This document shows positions 36,057-44,910 of a stretch of DNA of 64,000 nucleotides, in pieces. Numbering within the stretch: the first letter of the stretch is position 1; each line of letters opens with the position of its first letter. The position numbers and the translations under genes were made by a program. Below the pieces are notes generated by a model, which saw only the letters and a program-made list of their open reading frames with translations, made no database searches and was not told the DNA's origin. The stretch comes from an uncultured Azospirillum sp. Its GTDB lineage: Bacteria > Pseudomonadota > Alphaproteobacteria > Azospirillales > Azospirillaceae. The stretch lies in assembly GCF_946480385.1 (NCBI RefSeq), contig NZ_CAMLJP010000002.1:1-64000 (forward strand), given 5' to 3'.

Positions 36057-36554
36057 ATGCTCGAAACGATCCTTTCCGCCCAATGCGCGCGCGGCGCGGC
36101 CACGGCCGACGTCCAGCGGTCCTCCATCCCGGCCGGCCTTTACGAGCTGTTCCTGGAGAACGTCGTCCTACCCTGCCGGATCGGCGTCTTCGACTACGAG
36201 CGCGGTGCGCCTCAGCGGGTGCGTATCGACCTTCTGCTGCAGGTGCGCCAGGACGGAGCACAGTTCTCCGACGATATCGGCGACGTGCTGTCCTACGATG
36301 ATCTGCTGTCCGGGCTGAAGCGGATCCTGATGGACGAGCACACCAATCTGGTCGAGATGCTGGCGGAGAAGATCGCCCGCATGTGTCTGGCCCACGAACA
36401 GGTGCAGTCGGCCCGCGTTTCGGTGGCGAAGCTCGACATCTATGACGGGGTCGCGGTTCCGGGCATCCGGCTGGAGCGGACGCGCGACCAGATGCCGGCT
36501 TCGTCCCTGCCGGCGTCACATCGCCTGATGGTCATGGCCGACCGGCGGATCTGA
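36057..36554 (+). CDS. Dihydroneopterin aldolase-like protein (FolB family)
   Basis: The 165-residue protein contains the FolB fold: YELFLENVVLPCRIGVFDYERG (about 29-50), SYDDLL, and NLVEMLAEKIARMCL for the pterin site. It would cleave dihydroneopterin to 6-hydroxymethyl-dihydropterin. Here it probably serves the H4MPT pterin, given the run of cofactor genes to 40529. It has short extensions at both ends beyond the usual 120 residues. A strong AGGAGGA sits before ATG 36057, and the next gene begins 4 bp after its stop. Confidence 0.85.
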   Translation: MLETILSAQCARGAATADVQRSSIPAGLYELFLENVVLPCRIGVFDYERGAPQRVRIDLLLQVRQDGAQFSDDIGDVLSYDDLLSGLKRILMDEHTNLVEMLAEKIARMCLAHEQVQSARVSVAKLDIYDGVAVPGIRLERTRDQMPASSLPASHRLMVMADRRI

Positions 36555-36558
36555 TCCG

Positions 36559-37275
36559 ATGATGGCCAACCCATCGCCTGCAGACGGATCGCCGACCGAT
36601 AGATCGCCCGACGCCGCGGTGCGGCCCTGGGTGATCAAGATCGGCGGCAGCCTGTCGGACTGGCACCGGCTGGGAACCTGGTTGGATCTGATCGCCCGTC
36701 CCGGCCACCTCCACCCTCTGGTCATCGTGCCGGGCGGCGGCCCGTTCGCCGATGCCGTGCGCGACGCCCAGGACAATTGGCGCTTCGACGACCGCCTCGC
36801 CCATCGCATGGCCCTGCTGGCGATGGAACAGTTCGGGCTGATGCTGCACGGCATCTGCCCGGCCCTGCAGACGGCGGCAACACACGAGCGGCTGCGGTCG
36901 CTGATCCGGGCACGGATGCCGGCGGTGTGGCTGCCGTCCGCCATGGTGCTGGACCATCCCGAGATCGCCGAAAGCTGGGAAGTCACCTCCGACAGCCTCG
37001 CGGCATGGCTGGCGGTGGAGCTGGACGCGGCGGCGCTGGTGCTGGTCAAGTCTGGGCCCTGCCCCTGCTCGGCGACCGATGCGGCGGCGCTGGCCCGCGA
37101 CGGGCTGGTCGACGCGGCCTTTCCGCACTGGCGCGCGCGCTTCGCCGGCGAAAGCTGGTGCATCCATCGCGACAACCACCGCCTGATGGAAGAGGCGCTG
37201 GCGGGCCGTGGGACTCCCGGCTGCCCCCTGCTGCGCAGCCCGGAGGTGGAACTTCTGCCGGGTGTGCGGGCATGA
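36559..37275 (+). CDS. Amino-acid-kinase-family protein, MfnE-like
   Basis: The 238-residue kinase-fold protein has WVIKIGGSLSDW near 24 and VIVPGGGPFADAVRDAQ near 55, as in acetylglutamate and aspartate kinases. H4MPT-linked members equal archaeal MfnE, which phosphorylates the aminomethylfuran phosphate to the diphosphate during methanofuran synthesis. MfnB- and MfnF-like genes in the window support that role. The start at 36559 (MMANPS) has only a weak ribosome site. Its stop overlaps the next start. Confidence 0.82.
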   Translation: MMANPSPADGSPTDRSPDAAVRPWVIKIGGSLSDWHRLGTWLDLIARPGHLHPLVIVPGGGPFADAVRDAQDNWRFDDRLAHRMALLAMEQFGLMLHGICPALQTAATHERLRSLIRARMPAVWLPSAMVLDHPEIAESWEVTSDSLAAWLAVELDAAALVLVKSGPCPCSATDAAALARDGLVDAAFPHWRARFAGESWCIHRDNHRLMEEALAGRGTPGCPLLRSPEVELLPGVRA

Positions 37276-37841
37276 ACGAGATGTCGACCCCGCCCGCGTC
37301 GCCAAGGCTGGCCTGGGCGCTGACCGGATCCGGCCATTACATCAAGGAGACGCTCGACCTGATGGCGCGGCTGGCGCCGCTCGACGTCTTCCTCAGCAAG
37401 GCGGCGGAAGAGGTCATGCGCATGTACCGCCGCCGCGACGGCAACTTCCCGCCGGGCACCCGCCTGTTCCGCGACCGTGCCGCCAGCGCGCCGCAGATCG
37501 GCCGGTTCTATTTCGGCGAATACCACACGCTGGTGGTGGGGCCGGCCACCTCGAACACGGTCGCCAAATGCGTGCAGGGGATCTCCGACACGCTTCCGAC
37601 CAACGCCTTCGCCCAGGCCGGCAAATGCCGGGTGCCCTGCATCGTCTTCGCCTGCGACACCGCGCCGGAAATGATGACGGAGGCGCCGCATGGCATGGTG
37701 CCGGTCTATCCAAGGCGCGTCGACCTGGAAAATGTCGACCGGCTGCGCGGGTTCGAGGCGACCACCGTTGTCGAAACCGTTCCCGAACTCGAAGCGGCGC
37801 TGAAAGCGCGTCTTGAATGTCTGACCACATCGTCTTCGTGA
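37272..37841 (+). CDS. DmrB-like flavoprotein (dihydromethanopterin reductase candidate)
   Basis: The 189-residue FMN-type flavoprotein has AWALTGSGHYIKETLDLM at residues 13-30, VVGPATSNTVAKCVQGISD near 95-113, and a Cys-rich GKCRVPCIVFACDT segment. It is of the archaeal-type dihydromethanopterin reductase family, with a bacterial member (DmrB) described from Burkholderia. It would reduce dihydromethanopterin to the tetrahydro form, the final activation of the cofactor. ATG 37272 overlaps the kinase stop, and its end overlaps the next gene by 25 bp. Confidence 0.82.
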   Translation: MNEMSTPPASPRLAWALTGSGHYIKETLDLMARLAPLDVFLSKAAEEVMRMYRRRDGNFPPGTRLFRDRAASAPQIGRFYFGEYHTLVVGPATSNTVAKCVQGISDTLPTNAFAQAGKCRVPCIVFACDTAPEMMTEAPHGMVPVYPRRVDLENVDRLRGFEATTVVETVPELEAALKARLECLTTSSS

Positions 37842-39235
37842 CCGGAAAGCTGGCAGAACCGCGCCTGCGGGCGGTGCTCGACGGGATGGCGGCCTCCCCC
37901 TTCAGCTTCGAGGTGGTGCAGATCGGCGTCAGTGTCGCCGCCCTGATGACGGAGGAGCTGATCAGGCGGCGCCTTCCGCCGCCGCCGCAGGGGACCCGGG
38001 TGATCCTGCCCGGCCGGACCCGTTGCGATCTGGCGGCATTGTCGGGGCATTTCGGCGTCGCCTTTGAACGCGGGCCGGAAGAACTGCGCGACATTCCCGC
38101 CTATCTCGGCGGGCGGACGGCGCAGGCCGACCTGTCCCGCCATGGGGTGACCATCTTCGCCGAGATCATCGACGCCCCCCACCGCTCCATCGACACTCTG
38201 CTGGAGACCGCCGCAAGGCTGCGCCGCGACGGCGCCGACGTCATCGATCTCGGTTGCCACCCCGGCGAACGGTTCGACGGGCTGGAGCAAGCGGTCGCCG
38301 CCCTGGTCGCCGCCGGCCACACCGTCAGCGTCGACAGCGCCGACCCCGAGGAACTGCTGCGCGGCGCGGCGGCCGGCGCCTCCTATATGCTGAGCCTCAG
38401 CGAGGACACGCTGTGGGTGTTGGACCGCACGGCGGCGACCCCGATCCTGATTCCGGGCAAGGCGCGTGACCTGGAGTCCCTGTGCCGCGCCGTCGACCGG
38501 TTGCGGGCGGGCGGGCGGCGTTTCCTCGCCGATCCGGTGCTGGACCCCATCCATTACGGCTTCACGGAGTCGGTGGTGCGCTATCACGCCCTGCGCCAAC
38601 GCTATCCCGATATCGAGATGCTGATGGGGATCGGCAACCTGACCGAACTGACCGATGCCGACACCACCGGGACGACGGCGCTGCTGATGGGCATGGTGTC
38701 GGAACTGTCGATCGGCGCCGTCCTCACGCTTCAGGTCAGCCCGCATGCCCGCACCGCGGTGCGCGAGGCCGACCGGGCGCGGCGGATCATGCATGCCGCC
38801 GCCGAAAGCGGCAGCCTGCCCAAGGGCATCGATGACGGGCTGATGGCCTTGCGCGACCGCCGCCCCTTCGCCGGCACCCCGGCCGAAATCGCCGAGACCG
38901 CCCGCAACATCCGCGACCCCTCCTTCCGGGTGGAGGTGGCGGAGGACGGTGTCCATGTCTACAACCGCGACGGCCACCATGTGGCGACCGATCCCTACCA
39001 CCTCTACCCCCTGCTCGGGCTGGCGGAGGATGGCGGTCATGCCTTCTACATGGGGGTGGAGCTGCACAAGGCCTTCCTCGCCTGGCAGCTCGGCAAGCGC
39101 TATGTCCAGGACGAAGATCTTTCCTGGGGCTGCACGGTAGAGGCGGCGGCCGATCCGGACAGCGACGCCCACGGCTTCAAGACGGCGGGCACGACCCTGC
39201 AGGAGCGCCGCCGGGCCTGCGGAAAGGCATCATGA
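37817..39235 (+). CDS. Dihydropteroate synthase-like protein of the H4MPT cluster
   Basis: The 472-residue protein has an N-terminal region of about 110 residues and a DHPS-like barrel: FAEIIDAPHRSIDTLL, DVIDLGCHPGERFDGL near 140, and MGIGNLTELTDADTTG. A C-terminal domain of about 120 residues follows (DUF6513-type). In H4MPT organisms this protein is thought to join hydroxymethylpterin diphosphate to RFAP or its product; direct proof for the bacterial form is not known to me. Both ends overlap neighbouring genes, so it belongs to the 36057-40529 operon. Confidence 0.82.
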   Translation: MSDHIVFVTGKLAEPRLRAVLDGMAASPFSFEVVQIGVSVAALMTEELIRRRLPPPPQGTRVILPGRTRCDLAALSGHFGVAFERGPEELRDIPAYLGGRTAQADLSRHGVTIFAEIIDAPHRSIDTLLETAARLRRDGADVIDLGCHPGERFDGLEQAVAALVAAGHTVSVDSADPEELLRGAAAGASYMLSLSEDTLWVLDRTAATPILIPGKARDLESLCRAVDRLRAGGRRFLADPVLDPIHYGFTESVVRYHALRQRYPDIEMLMGIGNLTELTDADTTGTTALLMGMVSELSIGAVLTLQVSPHARTAVREADRARRIMHAAAESGSLPKGIDDGLMALRDRRPFAGTPAEIAETARNIRDPSFRVEVAEDGVHVYNRDGHHVATDPYHLYPLLGLAEDGGHAFYMGVELHKAFLAWQLGKRYVQDEDLSWGCTVEAAADPDSDAHGFKTAGTTLQERRRACGKAS

Positions 39236-39825
39236 TTCTCGAAACCATCGTCACCACGCTGGGCGCCGGCGGCACCCCGCACATCGCCCCCTTCGGGGTC
39301 ACCCGCGACGGCGACGATCTGGTGATCGCCCCCTTCCGCCCCTCCGTCACGCTCGCCGCGCTGGAGGCCACCGGACGGGCGGTGATCAACCTCACCGACG
39401 ACGCGCGGCTGTTCGCCGGCTGCCTGACCGGGCGGCGGGACTGGCCGCTGAGTCCGGCAACCACCATCGCCGGCGTGCGTCTGGCCGACAGCCTCGCCCA
39501 CTGGGAGGTTGAGGTGGTCCGGATGGAGGACGACCCGGTGCGCCCGCGCTTCCATTGCCGGAGCGTCCATGAAGAGGCGCATCGGCCCTTCGCCGGCCAC
39601 AACCGCGCCGCCGCGGCGGTGATCGAAGCGGCGATCCTGTGCAGCCGCCTGCACATGCTGCCGTGGGAAAAGGTGGAGCGTGAAATGGCCTACCTCGCCA
39701 TCGCCGTGGAGAAGACCGCCGGGGAACGGGAGCGGGAGGCCTGGGGCTGGCTGTGCGACCGCGTGGCGGCCTTCCGCGCCGAGATGCGCGCTCCCGACGC
39801 GACCAAGCCGCAGGTGCTCTCATGA
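39232..39825 (+). CDS. DUF447-family protein of the H4MPT cluster
   Basis: The 197-residue protein begins MILETIVTTLGAGGTPHIAPFGV, typical of DUF447 proteins with a split-barrel flavin-reductase-like fold. It is found almost only with H4MPT or methanofuran genes. The function is unknown; FMN or cofactor binding is plausible from the fold. It is coupled to both neighbours by 4-bp overlaps. Confidence 0.8.
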   Translation: MILETIVTTLGAGGTPHIAPFGVTRDGDDLVIAPFRPSVTLAALEATGRAVINLTDDARLFAGCLTGRRDWPLSPATTIAGVRLADSLAHWEVEVVRMEDDPVRPRFHCRSVHEEAHRPFAGHNRAAAAVIEAAILCSRLHMLPWEKVEREMAYLAIAVEKTAGEREREAWGWLCDRVAAFRAEMRAPDATKPQVLS

Positions 39826-40529
39826 TCCGCATGCTCGCCAGCGTGACCAATCCCGAGGAAGCCGAGATCGCGGTGAGGGCCGGGGCCGACCTGATCGACC
39901 TGAAGAACCCGAGGGAGGGCGCGTTGGGCGCCTTGCCGGCCGACACGATCCGCGGCTGCCTCGCGGCCGTTGCCGGACGGAGATTGGTCAGCGCCACCAT
40001 CGGCGACCTGCCGATGGAACCCGACCGCGTAGCAACCGCCATCGCCGGCACCGCGGCCACCGGCGTCGACATCGTCAAGATGGGGATTGGCGCCGGGGGA
40101 AATCCGCAGGCCTGCATCGCCGCGGCGGCGACGACGCGCGGCACCGCCGCGCTGGTCGGCGTCATCCTGGCCGACATGACGGATCCCACTCCGGATCTGG
40201 TCGGCGCCATGGCCGATGCCGGCTTCATCGGCGTGATGCTGGACACCGGCCTGAAGGACGGCCGCACTCTCCGCGATCATCTGTCGGCCGACGCGCTGAC
40301 GGACTTCATCGCACAGGCGCGCGATGCCGGGCTGTGGGCGGGGCTGGCGGGATCGCTGAGGCTTTCGGACATCGCTCCGCTGGCGATGCTGGGGCCGTCG
40401 ATCCTCGGTTTCCGTGGCGCCCTATGCCGGGGCGGCGCACGGGGCGACGTGATCGACCCCGACAGGGTTGCCGACATCGTCCGAAGCGTTACCGCGTCCG
40501 GCCGCGTCCCGGCCTGCACAGCCATGTGA
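39822..40529 (+). CDS. mfnB: (5-Formylfuran-3-yl)methyl phosphate synthase
   Basis: The 235-residue TIM-barrel enzyme condenses two glyceraldehyde-3-phosphate molecules to the furan phosphate precursor of methanofuran and methylofuran. It begins MIRMLASVTNPEEAEIAV and carries DLIDLKNPREGALGAL; Lys28 there corresponds to the proposed Schiff-base Lys. MLDTGLKDGRTL holds the second conserved Lys. ATG 39822 overlaps the DUF447 stop. Its 3' end overlaps the convergent DUF3325 gene by 41 bp. Confidence 0.9.
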   Translation: MIRMLASVTNPEEAEIAVRAGADLIDLKNPREGALGALPADTIRGCLAAVAGRRLVSATIGDLPMEPDRVATAIAGTAATGVDIVKMGIGAGGNPQACIAAAATTRGTAALVGVILADMTDPTPDLVGAMADAGFIGVMLDTGLKDGRTLRDHLSADALTDFIAQARDAGLWAGLAGSLRLSDIAPLAMLGPSILGFRGALCRGGARGDVIDPDRVADIVRSVTASGRVPACTAM

Positions 40530-40797
40530 CCGTGGCGCTGACGGCGAGCGCACCCGCCGTCAGCGCCAGCACCCAGAGCAGCATGCCGAAGCCGGCGCCG
40601 TCCCGGTGCACCGCCGCGGACAGGGCCGCCGCCATGCACAGCGCCGAGGCACAGCGCAGGCGAAGGACCGTCCGCCGCGGAAGAGCCCGCCGGGAGTCGA
40701 CAAGATCGCGCCAATGCCGCTCCACCGTCAGGGCGAGCGCCCCGAAGGCGAGGTAGCAGAGGCCGAAGATCACGGGGAAGGACAGGACGTCAGGCAT
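40489..40797 (-). CDS. Small membrane protein, DUF3325 family
   Basis: The 102-residue protein has about three hydrophobic helices and the motif FGALALTVERHWRDL. DUF3325 proteins regularly accompany PepSY-TM proteins and TonB receptors for ferric siderophores. It overlaps the PepSY gene by 8 bp and closes the siderophore operon. The last 41 bp overlap mfnB on the other strand. A role in inner-membrane siderophore reduction is inferred from context. Confidence 0.75.
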   Translation of the reverse strand: MPDVLSFPVIFGLCYLAFGALALTVERHWRDLVDSRRALPRRTVLRLRCASALCMAAALSAAVHRDGAGFGMLLWVLALTAGALAVSATVTWLCRPGRGRTR

Positions 40798-42364
40798 GGT
40801 CGGTCAGCTTCGACAGGGTGGACAGTTCAGGCCGCGCACGCCGGGCCAGACGCCGGGAGACGTGCCACGCAACGGCCGCCGTCAGTGCCAGCACGGCGTC
40901 GACGCCGACCACCGCCCAGTCGCCGGCCGCCGCCGCCCGAACCGGATGCTCCCCGGTGGTGATCCAGTTCAGCACAACGCAAGCCGCGGCCAGCAGGGCG
41001 ACGGCGGCGCACTGGCTGCTCCAAGGCGGATCGAGTTTGGTGCGGACCGCGGCGTGAACGGCACTGGCGATCCAGGTCAAGAAGAAGACGCCGACCTCCA
41101 CCAACTCGCGTGACGGCACCCCGGAGGGGAGCAGGCGATTGGCCGCCATCATCGCCAGCGTGGCGATCAGCAGCCCGGTGGTGGTGCCGCAGGTGAGGGC
41201 GGCGACGCTGCGCCAGCCCACGCCGGGCAGGCCGTGGACGACGCGCCGCTTCTCCATCCAGTGCAGCATGCCGGTGCCGATCAGCACGCAGCCGGTCAAG
41301 CCGAACAGGAAATAGAGCCAGCGCAGCGGCCAATGCTCGAAGGCGGCGAAGTGCAGCCCCGACATCACCCGGTGCGCCGCCACCATCGGGCCCGGCGGCT
41401 GGTACTTCAGCAGCGCGCCGGTCACGCCGTCGAAGAAGACCGGCTGGACATCCAGGCTGATGCGGTCGCCGGTGTCGCGGTTGATGCGGACCACCGATGC
41501 GGCATCGCCCGCATTGTAGACGAAGACCACCGCGGCCTCGCCGCCGCCCCACCGACGTCTGGCCTCCGCCACCATCGGGTCGAGCGGTGCCGACGGCGCC
41601 GGGATGCCGGCGCGCGGCCGGCTGTAGTTGCCCAGCGCGTCGTCATAGAAGCGCTGGATGTCTCCGCCATAGAGCGCCTGGACGCCCGCCGGCAGCACGA
41701 TCGGCAGGATGATGACGATCCCGGTAAAGGTGATCATCAGGTGGAAGGGCAGCACCAGCACCCCGGTCAGGTTGTGCAGGTCGAGCAGCGAGCGGCGAAG
41801 CTGGCCCCAGCTGCGGAAGGTGAAGAAGTCCTTGAAGATCCGCGCGTGGATGATAACGCCGGAGATCAGCCCGGCCAGCATCGCCACCGACGCGAAGGAC
41901 ACGATCCAGTAGCCGACGAAGCCGGCCCGCAGGTGCAGGCTGTAATGGAGCGGATAAAAGAAGGAACTGGCGCCCAGCGTCCCCACCGGCGGCAGCAGCG
42001 CGCCGCCGGCGGTCGCCATGCCGCCGGCAGTGCCACTTTCCGTGCGCACCCGCAGGGCCATCACCGGGCGCCGCTCGTCCGGCAACTGCACAAACCAGTC
42101 GCGAACCGCCCGTCCGGCGGCGAGCCGCTCCACCAGCGGCACCACCGTCCGGTCCAGCGAAACCGCCTCCGCCGGCGCCTCCACCGCGCCGATCCGGGTG
42201 TCCGGCATCATCCAGCGGTCGATCTCGGAGGCGAAGACCGCCAGCGAGCCCATGAAGAAGACCAGCATCAGCAGCCCGCCGAGCGTCACCCCCGCCCAGG
42301 TGTGCGGCCACAGCATCGCGGCGCGCAGTGCCGGGCTGATCAGCTTGCGCTTTCCCGCCGTCAT
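40790..42364 (-). CDS. PepSY-associated membrane protein, putative ferrisiderophore reductase
   Basis: The 524-residue inner-membrane protein has a first helix near 20-45 and a periplasmic PepSY region. Paired helices carry conserved His residues (SFFYPLHYSLHLR, LRRSLLDLHNLTGVLVLPFH, MSGLHFAAFEHWPLRWLYF). Related proteins such as FoxB reduce iron in siderophores. ATG 42364 overlaps the stop of the DUF3649 gene. Its place behind the TonB receptor supports iron release after uptake. Confidence 0.85.
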   Translation of the reverse strand: MTAGKRKLISPALRAAMLWPHTWAGVTLGGLLMLVFFMGSLAVFASEIDRWMMPDTRIGAVEAPAEAVSLDRTVVPLVERLAAGRAVRDWFVQLPDERRPVMALRVRTESGTAGGMATAGGALLPPVGTLGASSFFYPLHYSLHLRAGFVGYWIVSFASVAMLAGLISGVIIHARIFKDFFTFRSWGQLRRSLLDLHNLTGVLVLPFHLMITFTGIVIILPIVLPAGVQALYGGDIQRFYDDALGNYSRPRAGIPAPSAPLDPMVAEARRRWGGGEAAVVFVYNAGDAASVVRINRDTGDRISLDVQPVFFDGVTGALLKYQPPGPMVAAHRVMSGLHFAAFEHWPLRWLYFLFGLTGCVLIGTGMLHWMEKRRVVHGLPGVGWRSVAALTCGTTTGLLIATLAMMAANRLLPSGVPSRELVEVGVFFLTWIASAVHAAVRTKLDPPWSSQCAAVALLAAACVVLNWITTGEHPVRAAAAGDWAVVGVDAVLALTAAVAWHVSRRLARRARPELSTLSKLTDHA

Positions 42365-42684
42365 GGCGCGGTGATCCCGACAAGCCGCGACGCGGCGATC
42401 ATCACAACCGCACCGCCGCCCAGCACCGCCCAACCGACGCCGGCCCGCGGCACCGCGAAGGCCCACAGCGACACCGCCGGCAGCACCAGGAGGGCGAGCA
42501 GGCTGGCCGCCGTCACCGCCTCGGCCGGGTCCATGCCGGCCAGCGTCCCCAATTCCGCCCCGAAGGCGGCGATGCCCCAGGCGAAGCCATAGGCACCGAA
42601 GACCGCCGCCGTCACCCGCACGGCGGTGCGGAGGCGCGATGGCGCGCGCCTCCCGGCGGTGGGGTTTCCGGCGCCCGCCGTCAC
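42361..42684 (-). CDS. Small membrane protein, DUF3649 family
   Basis: The 107-residue protein has three hydrophobic helices and a basic N-terminus. It matches the short DUF3649 proteins that occur with PepSY-TM and DUF3325 proteins in siderophore loci. It overlaps both the receptor gene and the PepSY gene by 4 bp. Confidence 0.72.
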   Translation of the reverse strand: MTAGAGNPTAGRRAPSRLRTAVRVTAAVFGAYGFAWGIAAFGAELGTLAGMDPAEAVTAASLLALLVLPAVSLWAFAVPRAGVGWAVLGGGAVVMIAASRLVGITAP

Positions 42685-44891
42685 AGCTTCGCCCGCAGGG
42701 TCAGCAGCACGGTGCGCGGCTCGCCGTAGATGTTGCCGGACTGCGGCGTGCCGACGCGCTGGTAATAGGTGCGGTCGAACAGGTTCTTGACATTGACCGC
42801 CGCCGTCACCTTCTCGGTCACGTCATAGGCGACGCGGGCGTCCACCGTCGCATAGCCGCCCTGGGTCAGGCGGGCGCCGCCCAGCGACGGGAACTCGTTG
42901 TACATGGAGCTTTGGGCGGTGACGCCGCCGCCGACGCTGAGACGGTCATCGATGCTCTCCGGCAGGCGGTAGTTGGTCCACAGCTTCACCTGATGCATCG
43001 GCGCGATGGCGGTGAAGGCGCTCGCGGCGTTGGCGCTGCTGTCCAGGCTCTTGGCGCGGGTGAAGGTGTAGCCGGCATAGACGTCCCAGCTTGGCAGGAT
43101 CTCGCCGGAGACATCCAGCTCGACGCCGCGGCTCTGCGCCTTGCCGCCCGAGATGTAGATGGACTGGTTGGGGAAGCGCGGGTCGGACTGCGGCCGGTTC
43201 TCCTCCTCGATGTGGAAGACGGAGGCGGTGGCGTGCAGGCGGCCCCCGAAGTAATCGGCCTTGATGCCGGCCTCATACTGCCGGCCCTTCAGCGGTTCCA
43301 GCACCTTGCCGGACGCATCGACATAGGATTGCGGCTCGTACACCTGGGAGACGCTGGTGTAGAGGGCGTAGGTGGAGTTGACGTCGTAGACGAGGCCGGC
43401 ATAGGGCGTGACCTTGCCGCGGACGGACGCGCTGCTTTCCGGGGTGCCGGCCAGGGCGTCGGCATCGACCTTGGTCTGCCACCAGTTCATCCGCCCGCCG
43501 ACGATCAGCTTCAGCGGCTCGGCCAGCTTCAGGCGCAGGACGCCGTAGGTGCCCCAGCTGTCGGTGGTGGTCTTGGTGTCCTTCTGCCAGTCGCGCCAAG
43601 CCGGCTCGGCCGCCGAGGCGTCGGGCGAGAAGATGTTCTGCGTCACCGACCAGCTGCCGACCGGATTGGCCGCGCGGTGGCGGAAGGTCGTCCGCTCGTA
43701 ATTCGCGCCGACGGCCACCTCGTGGGTCAGGCCGAACAGCCCGAAATTGCCGGTGGTCGACAGGTCGGCACCCAGCTGCTCCTGATCGTAGCGCAGTTTC
43801 TGGGCGAACAACGTTGTCCGGTTCACCCCCGGCGTGACCGGCGAATAGGCATACGCCATCTTCCGGTCCATCTCGTTGTCGATGTAATGGGTGGCCAGCT
43901 TCACCGCCCAGCCATTGTCGAACTTGTGCTCCAGGTCGGCGAAGCCGCCCTTGGTGGTGAACACGTCCTCGTTCCACTTCTCGCCCAGCGAGGTCGAGCG
44001 GTCGACGTCGAGCAGGCGCAACTGCGGCCGTCCGCCCACCACCGACGCATAGGCCGGCAGGTTCCAGGCGCCCTGGTAGCTCATGCGCTGGTACCAGGCG
44101 CCGGCCGTCAGGGTCGTGTCGGGCGTCAGGTCGGCGGCGATGCTGCCATAGGCGAGGCCGCGGCGCTGCTCCGTCCAGTCCTGGAAGGCGTTGCGGTCCT
44201 GATAGGCGCCGACGAAGCGCCCGCGCAGGCTGCCGGACTCGTTCAGCGAGCCGGTGATGTCCCCTTCGCCGCGATAGTTGGCATAGGAGCCGGCGGTCAG
44301 CTCGCCATAGCCTTCCAGCGTCTTCTTCGGGGTCTTGCGGACCAGATTGACGGCGCCGCCCGGCCCCCCCATGCCGTTCAGCAGGCCGGCCGGCCCCTTC
44401 AGCACCTCGACCCGCTCATACATCGCCAGATCGGGCGAGGCGAAGATGCGGTCGTCCAGCGTCGTCGGCACGCCGTCGAACTGCAGGTTGGTGATCTCGA
44501 AGCCGCGCGAATAGAAGTTCAGGCGGTTGCCGTCGATCGGCTCCACCGTAACGCCCGGCGTCTGCTTCATCGCGTCTTCCAGCGTGATGAGCTTCTGCTC
44601 CTCGATGCGCTCGCGCGGCACCGTGGTGACGGTCTGCGGCACCTCGCGCGGCGCCGACGGCAGCTTGGAGCCGACGGTGGTCGGCGGGTTGGCGTCGCGC
44701 TGGCGGTCGGCGCTTACGTCGATCGTCGGCAGCGTCATCGTCTCGGACGATGTGCTGCCGGTGTTTTGCGCCGCAGTCTGGGCCAGTGCGACGGCCGGCA
44801 GCAGCAGGGCTGCCGCCGCGACCGACCCCAGCAGGCGGACGCGCCCCCAGTTATTTCCCCAACGGCGTCCGGGCTGCCCAATGGTCTTCAT
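42681..44891 (-). CDS. TonB-dependent siderophore receptor
   Basis: The 736-residue outer-membrane receptor has a signal peptide (LLPAVALAQT), a probable TonB box (ETMTLPTIDVSA) and a plug domain (VPRERIEEQKLITLEDAMKQ, LLNGMGGPGGAVNLVRK). The C-terminal beta-barrel ends with Leu. This is the FhuE/FpvA-like siderophore class. There is no long N-terminal signalling extension, so it does not drive a cell-surface sigma pathway. The start at 44891 has GGGGGA before it. It lies in the biosynthetic operon, so the ligand is probably the product made here. Confidence 0.93.
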   Translation of the reverse strand: MKTIGQPGRRWGNNWGRVRLLGSVAAAALLLPAVALAQTAAQNTGSTSSETMTLPTIDVSADRQRDANPPTTVGSKLPSAPREVPQTVTTVPRERIEEQKLITLEDAMKQTPGVTVEPIDGNRLNFYSRGFEITNLQFDGVPTTLDDRIFASPDLAMYERVEVLKGPAGLLNGMGGPGGAVNLVRKTPKKTLEGYGELTAGSYANYRGEGDITGSLNESGSLRGRFVGAYQDRNAFQDWTEQRRGLAYGSIAADLTPDTTLTAGAWYQRMSYQGAWNLPAYASVVGGRPQLRLLDVDRSTSLGEKWNEDVFTTKGGFADLEHKFDNGWAVKLATHYIDNEMDRKMAYAYSPVTPGVNRTTLFAQKLRYDQEQLGADLSTTGNFGLFGLTHEVAVGANYERTTFRHRAANPVGSWSVTQNIFSPDASAAEPAWRDWQKDTKTTTDSWGTYGVLRLKLAEPLKLIVGGRMNWWQTKVDADALAGTPESSASVRGKVTPYAGLVYDVNSTYALYTSVSQVYEPQSYVDASGKVLEPLKGRQYEAGIKADYFGGRLHATASVFHIEEENRPQSDPRFPNQSIYISGGKAQSRGVELDVSGEILPSWDVYAGYTFTRAKSLDSSANAASAFTAIAPMHQVKLWTNYRLPESIDDRLSVGGGVTAQSSMYNEFPSLGGARLTQGGYATVDARVAYDVTEKVTAAVNVKNLFDRTYYQRVGTPQSGNIYGEPRTVLLTLRAKL

Positions 44892-44910
44892 TCTTAAAGT
44901 CCCCCATTCG

